Assembly (NCBI RefSeq): GCF_964355755.1
Contig: NC_092680.1
Span: 10,581,001 to 10,645,000, forward strand
Source of the DNA: Antedon mediterranea
Lineage: Eukaryota; Echinodermata; Crinoidea; Comatulida; Antedonidae
Reading direction: 5' to 3'
Length of the DNA: 64,000 nt
Below the pieces are notes generated by a model that was given only the letters and a program-made list of their open reading frames with translations, was not told the DNA's origin and made no database searches. Both the position numbers and the translations under genes were made by a program. Positions 49,355 to 60,606 of this stretch are shown here, one piece after another; the first letter of the stretch is position 1, and each line of letters starts with the position of its first letter.

Positions 49355-50301
49355 TTGCCTAGACCTAATGATACTTTACTTACTGTAAACAGGCATCTTT
49401 AGCCTACTGTAGTACCGGTAGATCGCCTGGCCTAGGATAGTTCTTGTAATTTCTGTTTGAATTATGCTTATTATTTATCAGACCCACATATGATATTGAT
49501 ATGAATGATGTAGGCCTAGTAGTATGCCACATATATAATAATAGAAATAGCTAGCCTAGCTAGGTCTACCCCTTCTTGACTAGCCAGGAGGGTTTTAGGC
49601 CATACCACAACTACTTCTCCCTAGCTAGCCTACCCTCTTAACTTGGGCGGTCCAGACCAGGCCTAACTAATTAATAAATAATAGTCTAGGCCTAGGCGGC
49701 GGCTTAGCAGTAGAATTAGAATTCGAGGTAGCAGTTAAAACAGGGCAGGTCTAGCCTAGTAAGTACTGTGTGTGTAGTAGACCTAGAACTGTGTAGTGTA
49801 TTACACGTGCGCGTGGAGACTGGAGAAGGCAAAAATTTTCCTCTAGGCTTATAAATAGCATAAATTGAACCGGCCATAATTTAAATTTCAGCCGGCACCT
49901 TTTGAAAAAGTCAATGTTTCAACAATCACAAGGATCTAAATTACCAAACCCTACAGCAGGTTTATCGTGAAAAATACATTTAACCAAGATATATAAAAAC
50001 AAATGTATACCTACTTTCGACTGTGCCTACGTAAGACGCATTTTATGAAAATAATTGGAATTGACCTCAATTTCTACACTCAAAATCAGCATGTCATCAA
50101 TCGAATAGGTTCAACAACAACATGGTTTCTGTCCCGGCTGTTGTATTAATGAATATTCATAAGTTTATTTCAGCTCTCGGTCTATATTTATTTCTTATTG
50201 GTTGGTTTTATAACGGTCAAATTATGAGTAATCAGCTTCCGGTATACACACATGGATTCGCGTTTAAATGTTTGCGAGTGGTAGCTCCACAATGCACCGC
50301 T
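49355..50301 (+). other. Right subterminal region of the transposon, no gene seen
   Basis: Noncoding, rich in gcctag, ctaggcc and gtagtac words (49375-49800), then AT-rich. I looked for a RAG2-like (kelch/PHD) or any other second gene and saw none. An ATG-initiated frame starts at 50122 but runs across the terminal repeat into the satellite, so it is not a convincing gene. Confidence 0.6.
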
Positions 50302-50324
50302 CTACCGTTGGCGGCGCGTGACTT
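50302..50324 (-). promoter_or_regulatory. Right subterminal motif shared with the left end
   Basis: On the minus strand it reads AAGTCACGCGCCGCCAA then CGGTAG, matching the left motif (43013-43035) at about 18 of 23 positions. It begins 11 bp inside the terminal repeat here and 21 bp inside it on the left. Confidence 0.6.
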
Positions 50325-50335
50325 AATTCATATCT

Positions 50336-50349
50336 TTGAAACAGCCGTG
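50336..50349 (-). repeat. Right terminal inverted repeat of the DNA transposon
   Basis: Minus strand CACGGCTGTTTCAA, 13 of 14 identical to the left end. The final GTG is followed at once by satellite (tctctctcgctg). Confidence 0.9.
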
Positions 50350-51769
50350 TCTCTCTCGCTGATCTATCTGTGTCTCGCTGATATATCTCTCTCTCTCGCT
50401 GATCTATCTCTCTCTTTCTCGCTGATCTATCTCTCTCTCGCTGATCTATCTCTCTCTCGCTGATCAATCTATCTCTCTCTCTCGCTGATCTATCTCTCTC
50501 TCTCTCTCTCTCTCGCTGATCTATCTCTCTCTCTCGCTGGTCAATCTCTCTCTCTTTCTCGCTGATCTATCTCTCTCTCCCGCTGATCTATCTCTCTCTC
50601 TCTCTCGCTGATCTATCTCCCTCTCACTGATCTATCTCTCTCTCGCTGATCTATCTCTCTCTTGCCGATCTATCTCTCTCTCGCTGATCTATCTCTCTCT
50701 AGCTGATCTATCTCTCTCTCTCTCGCTGATCTATCTCTCTCTCTCGCTGATCTATCTCTCTCTCGCTGATCTATCTCTCTCTCGCTGATCTATCTCTATC
50801 TCACTGATCTATCTCTCTCTCGCTGATCTATCTCTATCTCGCTGATCTATCTCTCTCTCGCTGATCTATCTCTCTCTCGCTGATCTATATCTCTCTCGCT
50901 GATCTCTCTCTCTCTCTCTCGCTGATCTATCTCTCTCTCGCTGATCTATCTCTCTCTCGCTGATCTATCTCTCTCTCGCTGATCTATCTCTCTCTCGCTG
51001 ATCTATCTCTCTCTTGCTGATCTATCTCTCTCTCTCGCTGATCTATCTCTCTCTCGCTGATCTATCTCTCTCTCGCTGATCTATCTCTCTCTCGCTGATA
51101 TATCTCTCTCTCGCTGATCTATCTCTCTCTCGCTGATCTATCTCTCTCTCGCTGATCTATCGCTCTCTCGCTGATCTATCTCTCTCTCGCTGATCTATCT
51201 CTCTCTCGCGGATCTATCACTCTCTCTCTCTGATCTATCTCTCTCTCGCTGATCTATCCCTCTCTCGCTGATCTATCTCTCTCTCACTGATCTATCCCTC
51301 TCTCCTCGATCTATCTCTCTCTCGCTGATCTATCCCTCTCTCGCTGATCTATCTCTCTCTCGCTGATCTATCTGTGTCTTGCTGATCTATCTCTCTCTTG
51401 CTGATCTATCTTTGTCTCGCTGATCTATCTCTCTCTCGCTGATCTAACTCTCTCTCGCTGATCTATCTCTCTCGCTGATCTATCTCTATCTCGCTGATCT
51501 ATCTCTATCTCGCTGATCTATCTCTTTCTCGCTGATCTATCTCTCTCTCGCTGATCTATCTCTCTCTCGCTGATCTATCTGTGTCTCGCTGATCTTTCTC
51601 TCTCTCTCGCTGATCTAACTCTCTTTCGCTGATCTATCTCTCTCTCGCTGATCTATCTGTGTCTCGCTGATCTATCTCTCTCTCACTGATCTATCTGTGT
51701 CTCGCTGATTTATCTCCCTTTCGCTGATCTATCTCTCTCTCGCTGATCTATCTCTCTCTTGCTGATCTA

Positions 51770-51800
<31 letters not shown>

Positions 51801-51965
51801 TCTATCTCTCTCTCGCTGATCTATATCTCTCTCGTTGATCTATCTCTCTCTCTCGCTGATCTATCTCTCTCTCGCTGATCTCTCTCTCTCTCTTTCTCGC
51901 TGATCTATCTCTCTCTCGCTGATCTATCTCTCTCACGCTGATCTATCTCTCTCTCCTCTCGCTGA

Positions 51966-52002
<37 letters not shown>

Positions 52003-55000
52003 TCTATCTCTCTCTCTCGCTGATCTATCTCTCTCTCGCTGATCTATCTCTCTCTCGCTGATCTATCTCTCCCTCTCACTGATCTATCTCCCTCTCGCTG
52101 ATCTATCTCTCTCTCGCTGATCTATCTATCTCTTGCTGATCTATCTCTCTCTTGCTGATCTATCTCTCTCTCTCTCTCTCACTGATCTATCTCTCTCGCT
52201 GATCTATCTCTCTCTCTCTTGCTGATCTATCTCTCTCTTTCTCGCTGATCTATCTCTCTCTCTCGCTGATCTATCTCTCTCTCTCGCTGATCTATCTCTC
52301 TCTCTCGCTGATCTATATCTCTCTCGCTGATCTATCACTCTCTCTCTCTCTGATCTATCTCTCTCTCGCTGATCTATCCCTCTCTCGCTGATCTATCTCT
52401 CTCTCCTCGATCTATCTCTCTCTCGCTGATCTATCCCTCTCTCGCTGATCTATCTCTCTCTCGCTGATCTATCTGTGTCTTGCTGATCTATCTCTCTCTC
52501 GCTGATCTATCTGTGTCTTGCTGATCTATCTCTCTCTTGCTGATCTATCTGTGTCTCGCTGATCTATCTCTCTCTCGCTGATCTAACTCTCTCTCGCTGA
52601 TCTATCTCTCTCTCTCGCTGATCTATCTGTGTCTCTCTGATCTATCTCTCTCTCGCTGATATCCATCTCTCTGTCACTTATCTATCTCTCTCTCGCTTAT
52701 CTATCTCTCTCTCGCTGATCTATCTCTCTCTCGCTGATCTATCTCTCTCTCGCTGATATATCTCTTTCTTGCTGATCTATCTCTCTCTCGCTGATCTATC
52801 TCTCTCGCTGATCTATCTCTATCTCGCTGATCTATCTCTATCTCGCTGATCTATCTCTTTCTCGCTGATCTATCTCTCTCTCACTGATCTATCTCTCTCT
52901 CTCGCTGATCTATCTGTGTCTCGCTGATCTATCTCTCTCTCTCGCTGATCTAACTCTCTTTCGCTGATCTATCTCTCTCTCGCTGATCTATCTGTGTCTC
53001 GCTGATCTATCTCTCTCTCGCTGATCTATCTGTGTCTCGCTGATCTATCTCCCTCTCGCTGATCTATCTCTCTCTCGCTGATCTATCTCTCTCTCGCTGA
53101 TCTATCTGTGTCTCGCTGATATATCTCTCTCTCTCTCTCGCTGATCTATCTCTCTCTCGCTGATCTATCTCTCTCGCTGATCTATCTCTCTCTCTCGCTG
53201 ATCTATCTCTCTCTCGCTGATCTATCTCTCTCTCGCTGATCTATCTCTCCCTCTCACTGATCTATCTCCCTCTCGCTGATCTATCTCTCTCTCGCTGATC
53301 TATCTATCTCTTGCTGATCTATCTCTCTCTTGCTGATCTATCTCTCTCTCTCTCTCTCGCTGATCTATCTCTCTCGCTGATCTATCTCTCTCTCTCTTGC
53401 TGATCTATCTCTCTCTTTCTCGCTGATCTATCTCTCTCTCTCGCTGATCTATCTCTCTCTCTCGCTGATCTATATCTCTCTCGCTGATCTATCACTCTCT
53501 CTCTCTCTGATCTATCTCTCTCTCGCTGATCTATCCCTCTCTCGCTGATCTATCTCTCTCTCGCTGATCTATCCCTCTCTCCTCGATCTATCTCTCTCTC
53601 GCTGATCTATCGCTCTCTCGCTGATCTATCTCTCTCTCGCTGATCTATCTGTGTCTTGCTGATCTATCTCTCTCTCGCTGATCTATCTGTGTCTTGCTGA
53701 TCTATCTCTCTCTTGCTGATCTATCTGTGTCTCGCTGATCTATCTCTCTCTCGCTGATCTAACTCTCTCTCGCTGATCTATCTCTCTCTCTCGCTGATCT
53801 ATCTGTGTCTCTCTGATCTATCTCTCTCTCGCTGATATCCATCTCTCTGTCGCTTATCTATCTCTCTCTCGCTTATCTATCTCTCTCTCGCTGATCTATC
53901 TCTCTCTCGCTGATCTATCTCTCTCTCGCTGATATATCTCTTTCTTGCTGATCTATCTCTCTCTCGCTGATCTATCTCTCTCGCTGATCTATCTCTATCT
54001 CGCTGATCTATCTCTATCTCGCTGATCTATCTCTTTCTCGCTGATCTTTCTCTCTCTCACTGATCTATCTCTCTCTCTCGCTGATCTATCTGTGTCTCGC
54101 TGATCTATCTCTCTCTCTCGCTGATCTAACTCTCTTTCGCTGATCTATCTCTCTCTCGCTGATCTATCTGTGTCTCGCTGATCTATCTCTCTCTCGCTGA
54201 TCTATCTGTGTCTCGCTGATCTATCTCCCTCTCGCTGATCTATCTCTCTCTCGCTGATCTATCTCTCTCTCGCTGATCTATCTGTGTCTCGCTGATATAT
54301 CTCTCTCTCTCTCTCGCTGATCTATCTCTCTCTCGCTGATCTATCTCTCTCGCTGATCTATCTCTCTCTCGCTCATCTATCTCTCTCTCGCTGATCTATC
54401 TCTCTGTCGCTGATCTATCTCTCTCTCGCTGATCTATATCTTTCTCGCTGATCTATCTCTCTCTCGCTGATCTATCTCTCTGTCGCTGATCTATCTCTCT
54501 CTCGCTGATCTATCTCTCTGTCGTTGATCTATCTCTCTCTCGCTGATCTGTCTCTCTGTCGCTGATCTATCTCTCTCTCGCTAATCTGTCTCTCTGTCGC
54601 TGATCTATCTCTCTCTCGCTTATCTATCTCTTTCTCGCTGATCTATCTCTCTCTCGCTGATCTATCTCTCTCTCGCTGATCTATCTCTCTCGCTGATATA
54701 TCTCTCTCTTGCTGATCTATCTCTCTCTCGCTGATCTATCTCTCTCTCGCTGATCTATCTCTATCTCGCTGATCTATCTCTCTCTCGCTGATATATCTCT
54801 CTCTCGCTGATCTATCTCTCTCTCGCTGATCTATCTCTCTCTCTCTGATCTATCTCTCTCTCGCTGATCTATCTCTCTCTCTCGCTGATCTATCTCTCTC
54901 TCGCTGATCTATCTCTCTCTCGCTGATCTATCTCTCTCTCGCTGATCTATCTCTCTCTAGCTGATTTATCTCCCTCTCGCTGATCTATCTCTCTCTCGCT

Positions 55001-55023
55001 GATCTATCTCTCTCTTGCTGAGA

Positions 55024-55024
<1 letters not shown>

Positions 55025-55107
<83 letters not shown>
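55025..55107 (+). repeat. Long impure (CT)n microsatellite
   Basis: About 83 bases of CT dinucleotide with two TTT interruptions, replacing several monomers. It is the longest pyrimidine tract in the right array. Confidence 0.93.
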
Positions 55108-55389
55108 GCTGATCTATCTTTCTCTCGCTGATCTATCTCTCTCTCGCTGATCTATCTCTCTCTCTCGCTGATCTATGTCTCTCTCGCTGATCTATATGTG
55201 TCTCGCTGATATATCTCTCTCTCGCTGATCTATCTCTCTCTCGCTGATCTATCTCTCTCTCGCTGATCTATCTCTCTCTCGCTGATCTATCTCTCTCTTG
55301 CTGATCTATCTCTCTCGCTGATCTATCTCTCTCTCGCTGATCTATCTCTCTCTCGCTGATCTATCTCTCTCTCGCTGATCTATCTCTCT

Positions 55390-56760
55390 CTCGCTGATCT
55401 ATCTGTCTCTCGCTTATCTATCTGTCTCTCGCTGATCTATCTGTCTCTCGCTGATCTATCTGTCTTTCGCTGATCTATCTGTCTCTCGCTGATATATCTG
55501 TCTCTCGGTGATCTATCTCTCTCTCGCTGATCTATCTCTCTCTCGCTGATCTATCTCTCTCTTGATGATCTATCTGTCTCTCGCTGATCAATCTGTCTCT
55601 CGCTGATCTATCTGTCTCTCGCTGATCTATCTGTCTCTCGCTGATCTATCTGTCTCTCGCTGATCTATCTGTCTCTCGCTGATGTATCTCTCTCTCTCGC
55701 TGATCTATCTCTCTCGCTGATCTATCTCTCTCTCGCTGATCTATCTCTCTCTCGCTGATCTATCTCTCTCTCGCTGATCTATCTCTCTCTTGCTGATCTA
55801 TCTCTCTCTTGCTGATCTATCTCGCTCTGGCTGATCTATCTCTCTCTCGCTGATCTATCTCTCTCTCGCTGATCTATCTTTCTCTCGCTGATCTATCTCT
55901 CTCTCGCTGATCTATCTCTCTCTCTCGCTGATCTATGTCTCTCTCGCTGATCTATCTCTCTCTCTCTCGCTGATCTATCTCTCTCTCGCTGATCTATCTA
56001 TCTCTCTCTCGCTTATCTATATCTCTCTCTCTCTCTCGCTGATCTATGTCTCTCTCGCTGATCTATCTCTCTCTCTCGCTGATCTATCTTTCTCTCGCTG
56101 ATTTATCTCTCTCTCTCGCTGATCCATGTCTCTCTCGCTGATCCATCTCTCTCTCTCGCTGATCTATCTCTCTCTCTCTCGCTGATCTATCTCTCTCTCG
56201 CTGATCTATCTCTCTCTCGCTGATCTATCTCTCTGTCGCTGATCTATTTCTCTCTCGCTGATCTATCTCTCTCTTTCGCTGATCTATCTCTCTCTTTCTC
56301 GCTGATCTATCTCTCTTTCTCGCTGATCTATGTCTCTCTCGCTGATCTATCTCTCTCTTTCTCGCTGATCTATCTCTCTCTCGCTGATCAATCTATCTCT
56401 CTCTCTCGCTGATCTATCTCTCTCTCGCTGATCTATCTCTCTCTTGCTGATCTTTCTGTCTCTCGCTGATCTATCTGTCTCTCGCTGATCTATCTGGCTC
56501 TCGCTGATCTATCTGTCTTTCGCTGATCTATCTGTCTCTCGCTGATATATCTGTCTCTCGCTGATCTATCTCTCTCTCGCTGATCTATCTCTCTCTCGCT
56601 GATCTATCTCTCTCTTGATGATCTATCTGTCTCTCGCTGATCAATCTGTCTCTCGCTGATCTATCTGTCTCTCGCTGATCTATCTGTCTCTCGCTGATCT
56701 ATCTGTCTCTCGCTGATCTATCTGTCTCTCGCTGATGTATCTCTCTCTCTCGCTGATCTA
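55390..56760 (+). repeat. Local ctGTCtctcg variant domain, duplicated
   Basis: Runs of monomers with the variant ctgatctatctGTCtctcg occur at about 55398-55690 and again at 56454-56740. Within both are the same odd neighbours (cttgatgatc, ctgatcaatctgtc, gctgatgtatc). This is a duplicated block of about 1.05 kb. The variant is rare elsewhere in the window, so it has been homogenised locally. Confidence 0.75.
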
Positions 56761-57797
56761 TCTCTCTCGCTGATCTATCTTTCTCTCGCTGATCTATCTC
56801 TCTCTCGCTGATCTATCTCTCTCTCGCTGATCTATCTCTCTCTTGCTGATCTATCTCTCTCTCGCTGATCTATCTCTCTCTCGCTGATCTATCTCTCTCT
56901 CGCTGATCTATCTTTCTCTCGCTGATCTATCTCTCTCTCGCTGATCTATTTCTCTCTCTCGCTGATCTATGTCTCTCTCGCTGATCTATCTATCTTTCTC
57001 TCGCTGATCTATCTCTCTCTCGCTGATCAATCTATCTCTCTCTCGCTGATCTATATCTCTCTCTCTCTCGCTGATCTATGTCTCTCTCGCTGATCTATCT
57101 CTCTCTCTCGCTGATCTATCTCTCTCTCGCTGATTTATCTCTCTCTCTCTCGCTGATCCATGTCTCTCTCACTGATCCATCTCTTTCTCGCTGATCTATC
57201 TCTCTCTCTCTCGCTGATCTATCTCTCTCTCGCTGATCTATCTCTCTCTCGCTGATCTATCTCTCTGTCGCTGATCTATCTCTCTCTCGCTGATCTATCT
57301 CTCTCTCTCTCGCTGATCTATCTCTCTCTTTCTCGCTGATCTATCTCTCTTTCTCGCTGATCTATGTCTCTCTCGCTGATCTATCTCTCTCTTTCTCGCT
57401 GATCTATCTCTCTCTCGCTGATCAATCTATCTCTCTCTCTCGCTGATCTATCTCTTTCTCTCTCTCTCTCTCGCTGATCTATATCTCTCTCTCTCGCTGA
57501 TCTATCTATCTCTCTCTCTCGCTGATCTATCTCTCTCTCTCTCTCGCTGATCTATCTCTCTCTCTCTCGCTGATCTATCTCTCTCTCTCTCTCGCTGATC
57601 TATCCTCTCTCTCTCTCGCTGATCTATCTCTCTCTCTCTCTCTCTCTCTCGCTGATCTATCTCTTTCTCTCTCGCTGATCTATATCTCTCTCTCTCGCTG
57701 ATCTATCTCTCTCTCTCTCTCGCTGAGCTATCTCTCTCTCTCTCTCGCTGATCTATCTCTCTCTCTCGCTGATCTATCTCTCTCTCTCGCTGATCTT

Positions 57798-58099
57798 TGG
57801 CTATTTTTCCAAAAAAATTCTTTGGTCCCCCGCAGTGAAATGGTCGACTAAATGGTTTTTAAACGATGTTTATGAAAAACTTAACAGTCATTGAGTTGTT
57901 ATATTGGCCAGATATTGAAGAATGAAATATCTATTTTTATATTATGAAAATCATCTTTATTTACAACTGTATACAAATTACATTATTTTCTTCGTGCAAG
58001 TCCGACTTGAACTACGTCATGCCATAGCGACAATGGCAGATGTGGAAATTCACCAAGCGATGGAATGTTTAGGGGGCCTAGCGCTTTCTTGTCACGCTA
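57798..58099 (+). other. AT-rich unique DNA flanking the satellite; possible exon-like segment
   Basis: A frame open from 57922 to 58146 holds a compositionally coding-like stretch after a possible splice acceptor (ttcgtgcaag, ending at 58000). From the ATG at 58034 it would encode about 37 residues beginning MADVEIHQAMECLGGLALSC. I do not recognise the protein. The segment runs into the arm of an inverted repeat at 58100, so it may belong to a degraded element or be a chance frame. Confidence 0.2.
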
Positions 58100-58251
58100 T
58101 GAAGTTGTATCCACCTAGAGGACTTATGTTAGTACTATGTAATTAAAGTACATTATTACAGAGATTTTTTTTTTCAGAAATCAAAGTTATGTGTATAGAA
58201 AGCAGTACTCGTTATAAAAACTAAGCAGGTTGTACTCTTGAACGCAAAATA
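58100..58251 (+). repeat. Inverted repeat, left arm
   Basis: Reads aagttgtatccacctagagg to about ttgtactcttgaacgcaaa and pairs with 59459-59672 in opposite orientation. Shared words include cctagaggacttatg, acattattacagag, atcaaagttatgtgtatag and aactaagcaggttgtact. Confidence 0.85.
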
Positions 58252-59458
58252 AAAAACCTGAATAAATGTTTATACATACATTATAAATGAAATAAAATAA
58301 CTACTATTTTAGTAATGCATACACAAGTACAGAATATCAGAAATCAATGAATTATGTGTCTAAATATGGCATTATTAGGCTAATTTGGTTTGAGAAAAAC
58401 ATTAATGCCATTGGCCTATACAAAAAATCAATGCAATTAGAGAAAATAGTTACATAAACAATTAATACTAATATTGGTAGGCATAAAATAATAGTGTATA
58501 TAAACTTTCCTTAAATATAAACAATACCTTACCAATTTATTCAATACATAATAATTATATGAACTATATTACACAAAAGAAATATAAATGAATTTATAAG
58601 GACATGATGATTATCAATATAATTTAATATTATGTTCATATTATTATATTATATCACAGAGATTTTCAAAAACATAGTTTGGTAACATTTAGTTTCTGTT
58701 TCAGACCTTTAATATTTGGAAATAACCTATAATAATTATAAAACATTCTTGTTTTCAATGCCATTATGCGGTTAAAAACAAGTACAGCAGCATGCATATG
58801 TAGATACAGTACACCTATATATTGTGAGAACATAATTTCAATAATTTCTTTGTTAGTTATCAACCTAGGGGTTAAATTATTAGGAAAACATTGGTTTATT
58901 TTTTATATGTGTACAGAAATTCGTTCTTCTAGCCTCAGATCATTCCTGAAGTTAGACATAAATCACATAAATTAGTATTAAGTAATGGATATTAGATGAA
59001 GTACAGTACAAATACATGTTTCAGGAGGATACTTTATGTTAAAGGTGATAATTAGTTTAAATGTTACCCCAATGAAATTTATTCAATTACCAGGTTGAAG
59101 TAGTCTGGTGGAAACACTACTATATGTACTCATGTAGAAAACAGTCAGTTTTACCAAGGTTAGAGGTGGGTGCCAACATTTGAGATAAGTGGAAACATGA
59201 CCTTTTCAATAGTAAATTCATTACCAGCATTATAAATAAAATGTTAAAAAGATGAGAATGCAAGTAAATATTAGATTCATAGTCCTCATTATGCAAAATG
59301 GCTTTCTACTATCACATTATTAAAATATAAAACAATCATATAGCCTTTAATAAATTTACATGGAGGTCTATCCAAATAAATCTAAATAAAAGGGTCGTAA
59401 TATGTCTTTGTCTCCAGTTCGTAGAAAATGAACAAAAAATATTCAAAATATCCTGCCA
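58252..59458. other. AT-rich spacer inside the inverted repeat, no gene seen
   Basis: About 1.2 kb of AT-rich DNA between the two arms. Short open frames on both strands lack recognisable motifs, splice context or codon bias. It may be the interior of a non-autonomous foldback element or simply host DNA between two copies of a repeat. Confidence 0.5.
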
Positions 59459-59672
59459 GTTTGCGTTCAGTACAACCTGCTTAGTTTTTAATACGAGTAT
59501 TGCTTTCTATACACATAACTTTGATTTCTGCAAAAAAAAAAAAAATCTCTGTAATAATGTACTTTTTAATTACTGTAATAATCTAGGCATAGATTATGTT
59601 GACCAGGCCAGTGAGAGGACGATCGACTGTACAGTACTACCATAAGTCCTCTAGGTAGATACAACTTATTTA
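59459..59672 (-). repeat. Inverted repeat, right arm
   Basis: Reverse complement of 58100-58251, with about 55 bp of extra sequence (59575-59630, containing gaccaggccagtgagagg) absent from the left arm. Identity is high, about nine in ten by eye, outside that indel. Confidence 0.85.
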
Positions 59673-60554
59673 TTGTCTACAAAGTGTACAGTAGTATGCT
59701 AATAGTACTATTATTAGATTAGGTAGTTGGAGTAGTTTGGAGAGATACATCTATTTATAAGAGAGTACTTTATATTTATAGATATAATACCAATAGGTAC
59801 CATGTATTGGGATGCAATTCAACAGTTATGAATAAAAAAACTCTGTATGCTTTTTTCTGGCTGTGAAATATAAAATTGTTAAATGAAAAAGAAAATTTAG
59901 GGTGATCATCCCAGTATTTACAGTCTAAATTTGATCTTTATGCAACAATAGGCATAAACGATTTTTTAATTAACAGGTATAAAAGCAAATTAAAAGCCCT
60001 ACGTACTCTGTATGTTGGAGGAAATAAGCATAAGTGCAAATAAATCCTTGACCACAGGATGTAATTCACTATTTGGAATCAGTAGTACACGACTGTGTTG
60101 GACCATAATGTGGTCCAGGTTGACGGGCCAGGAATGACGGTAGCGCCCAGTATACAATGTAGTTTAGCCTCAAGGCAATACCATGTAGCTGGATTAGCTT
60201 GGAGAAATACACTAGAGATTTCATGAGATTTGGTGTGTGATGATTCAGTTTGATAATTAGCTGTGAAAAAAAATTTTTGAATTATGAAGAAAATATTGTA
60301 AAATATAACAAGGAAGTTAAACTATAGTATAATTAAGGGGTAACCGTAAAATATATTATAATAATAAATTAAAATGCAATGGGAATTACTATTACTACTA
60401 ATATTATGTATACAATACAATATTACAGTTAAATTCATAGGTCGATATTATTTTATTATTATAAGGAAATCTGTTTTAGAATGAGAAAAAACCGTCCCAA
60501 CCTAGATTTGAACCCAGCTATCAATAAAGCTATAAAGCTATTGGTACGAGTTGA
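59673..60554. other. AT-rich region with a diverged internal duplication
   Basis: Two weakly similar stretches: gtagttggagtagtttggag at 59731 and gtagctggattagcttggag at 60186, each followed by agatacat- or aaatacact-like sequence and, further on, tggctgtgaaa or tagctgtgaaa. The spacing is near 450 bp. No gene is seen. A short minus-strand frame at 60459-60665 has no recognisable features. Confidence 0.3.
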
Positions 60555-60606
60555 CCAATTATTTGGGTACGAGTTAGCCAAGTTTGGTAAGAGTTGACAT
60601 GGGTAC
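60555..60606 (+). repeat. Inverted repeat, left arm (ggtacgagtt family)
   Basis: Reads ccaattatttgggtacgagt to acatgggtac. It pairs imperfectly with 61029-61088 and contains two copies of the word gtacgagtt or gtaagagtt. It probably marks one end of a small foldback or MITE-like element. Confidence 0.55.

Larger units (their letters stand above)
42978..50349 (+). mobile_element. Complete Chapaev-like DNA transposon with RAG1-like N-terminal region
   Basis: A 7,372-bp element with terminal inverted repeats CACAGCTGTTTCAA (left) and CACGGCTGTTTCAA (right, reversed), 13 of 14 identical. It sits inside the 19-bp satellite. The flanks are tctc before and tctc after, fitting a 4-bp target duplication; 5 bp does not match (ctctc against tctct). 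Deleting the element and one TCTC rebuilds the canonical 19-bp monomer. Four-base duplications and CAC ends are known for Chapaev (CMC superfamily), while RAG1-type and Transib elements give 5 bp. The element carries one spliced transposase gene with every exon open, so it may be autonomous. No second gene was recognised. Confidence 0.9.
50350..57797. repeat. 19-bp satellite array, right part
   Basis: Same monomer, same variant classes and same orientation as the left array, continuing after the transposon for 7.4 kb. It ends at gctgatctttggc, where unique DNA begins. It includes a tandem duplication of about 1.16-1.18 kb: ccctctcact at 52071 and 53249, tatatc before the cactctctc variant at 52314 and 53471. 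The last 330 bp have longer and more irregular CT tracts than the interior. No gene is seen in this stretch. Confidence 0.96.

Noticed and set aside
42978-50349. Assignment as a ProtoRAG (RAG1-RAG2) transposon
   Set aside because: No RAG2-like gene was seen, the flanks fit 4 bp rather than 5 bp, and the core motifs DKGGDTTK and EQGGELIH look more like Chapaev. RAG1 resemblance is clearest in the N-terminal region and in D/CxxC/E spacing that many eukaryotic DDE transposases share.
50122-50463. Plus-strand 113-codon frame at the right end of the transposon
   Set aside because: It crosses the terminal inverted repeat into the satellite, and its second half is satellite translation (SLADLSLSL). 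The hydrophobic first half has no family motif.
50264-50467. Minus-strand 67-codon frame across the transposon/satellite boundary
   Set aside because: Half of it is satellite translation and it ends without any recognisable domain.
58666-58975. Overlapping 65-69-codon frames on both strands
   Set aside because: AT-rich, short, mutually overlapping, no motif and no splice context. They are most likely chance open frames.
60501-60515. tRNA-like B box on the minus strand (GGGTTCAAATCTAGG)
   Set aside because: The T-arm stem pairs poorly, and no acceptor stem, A box or anticodon arm could be placed around it. At most it is a decayed tRNA-derived repeat.
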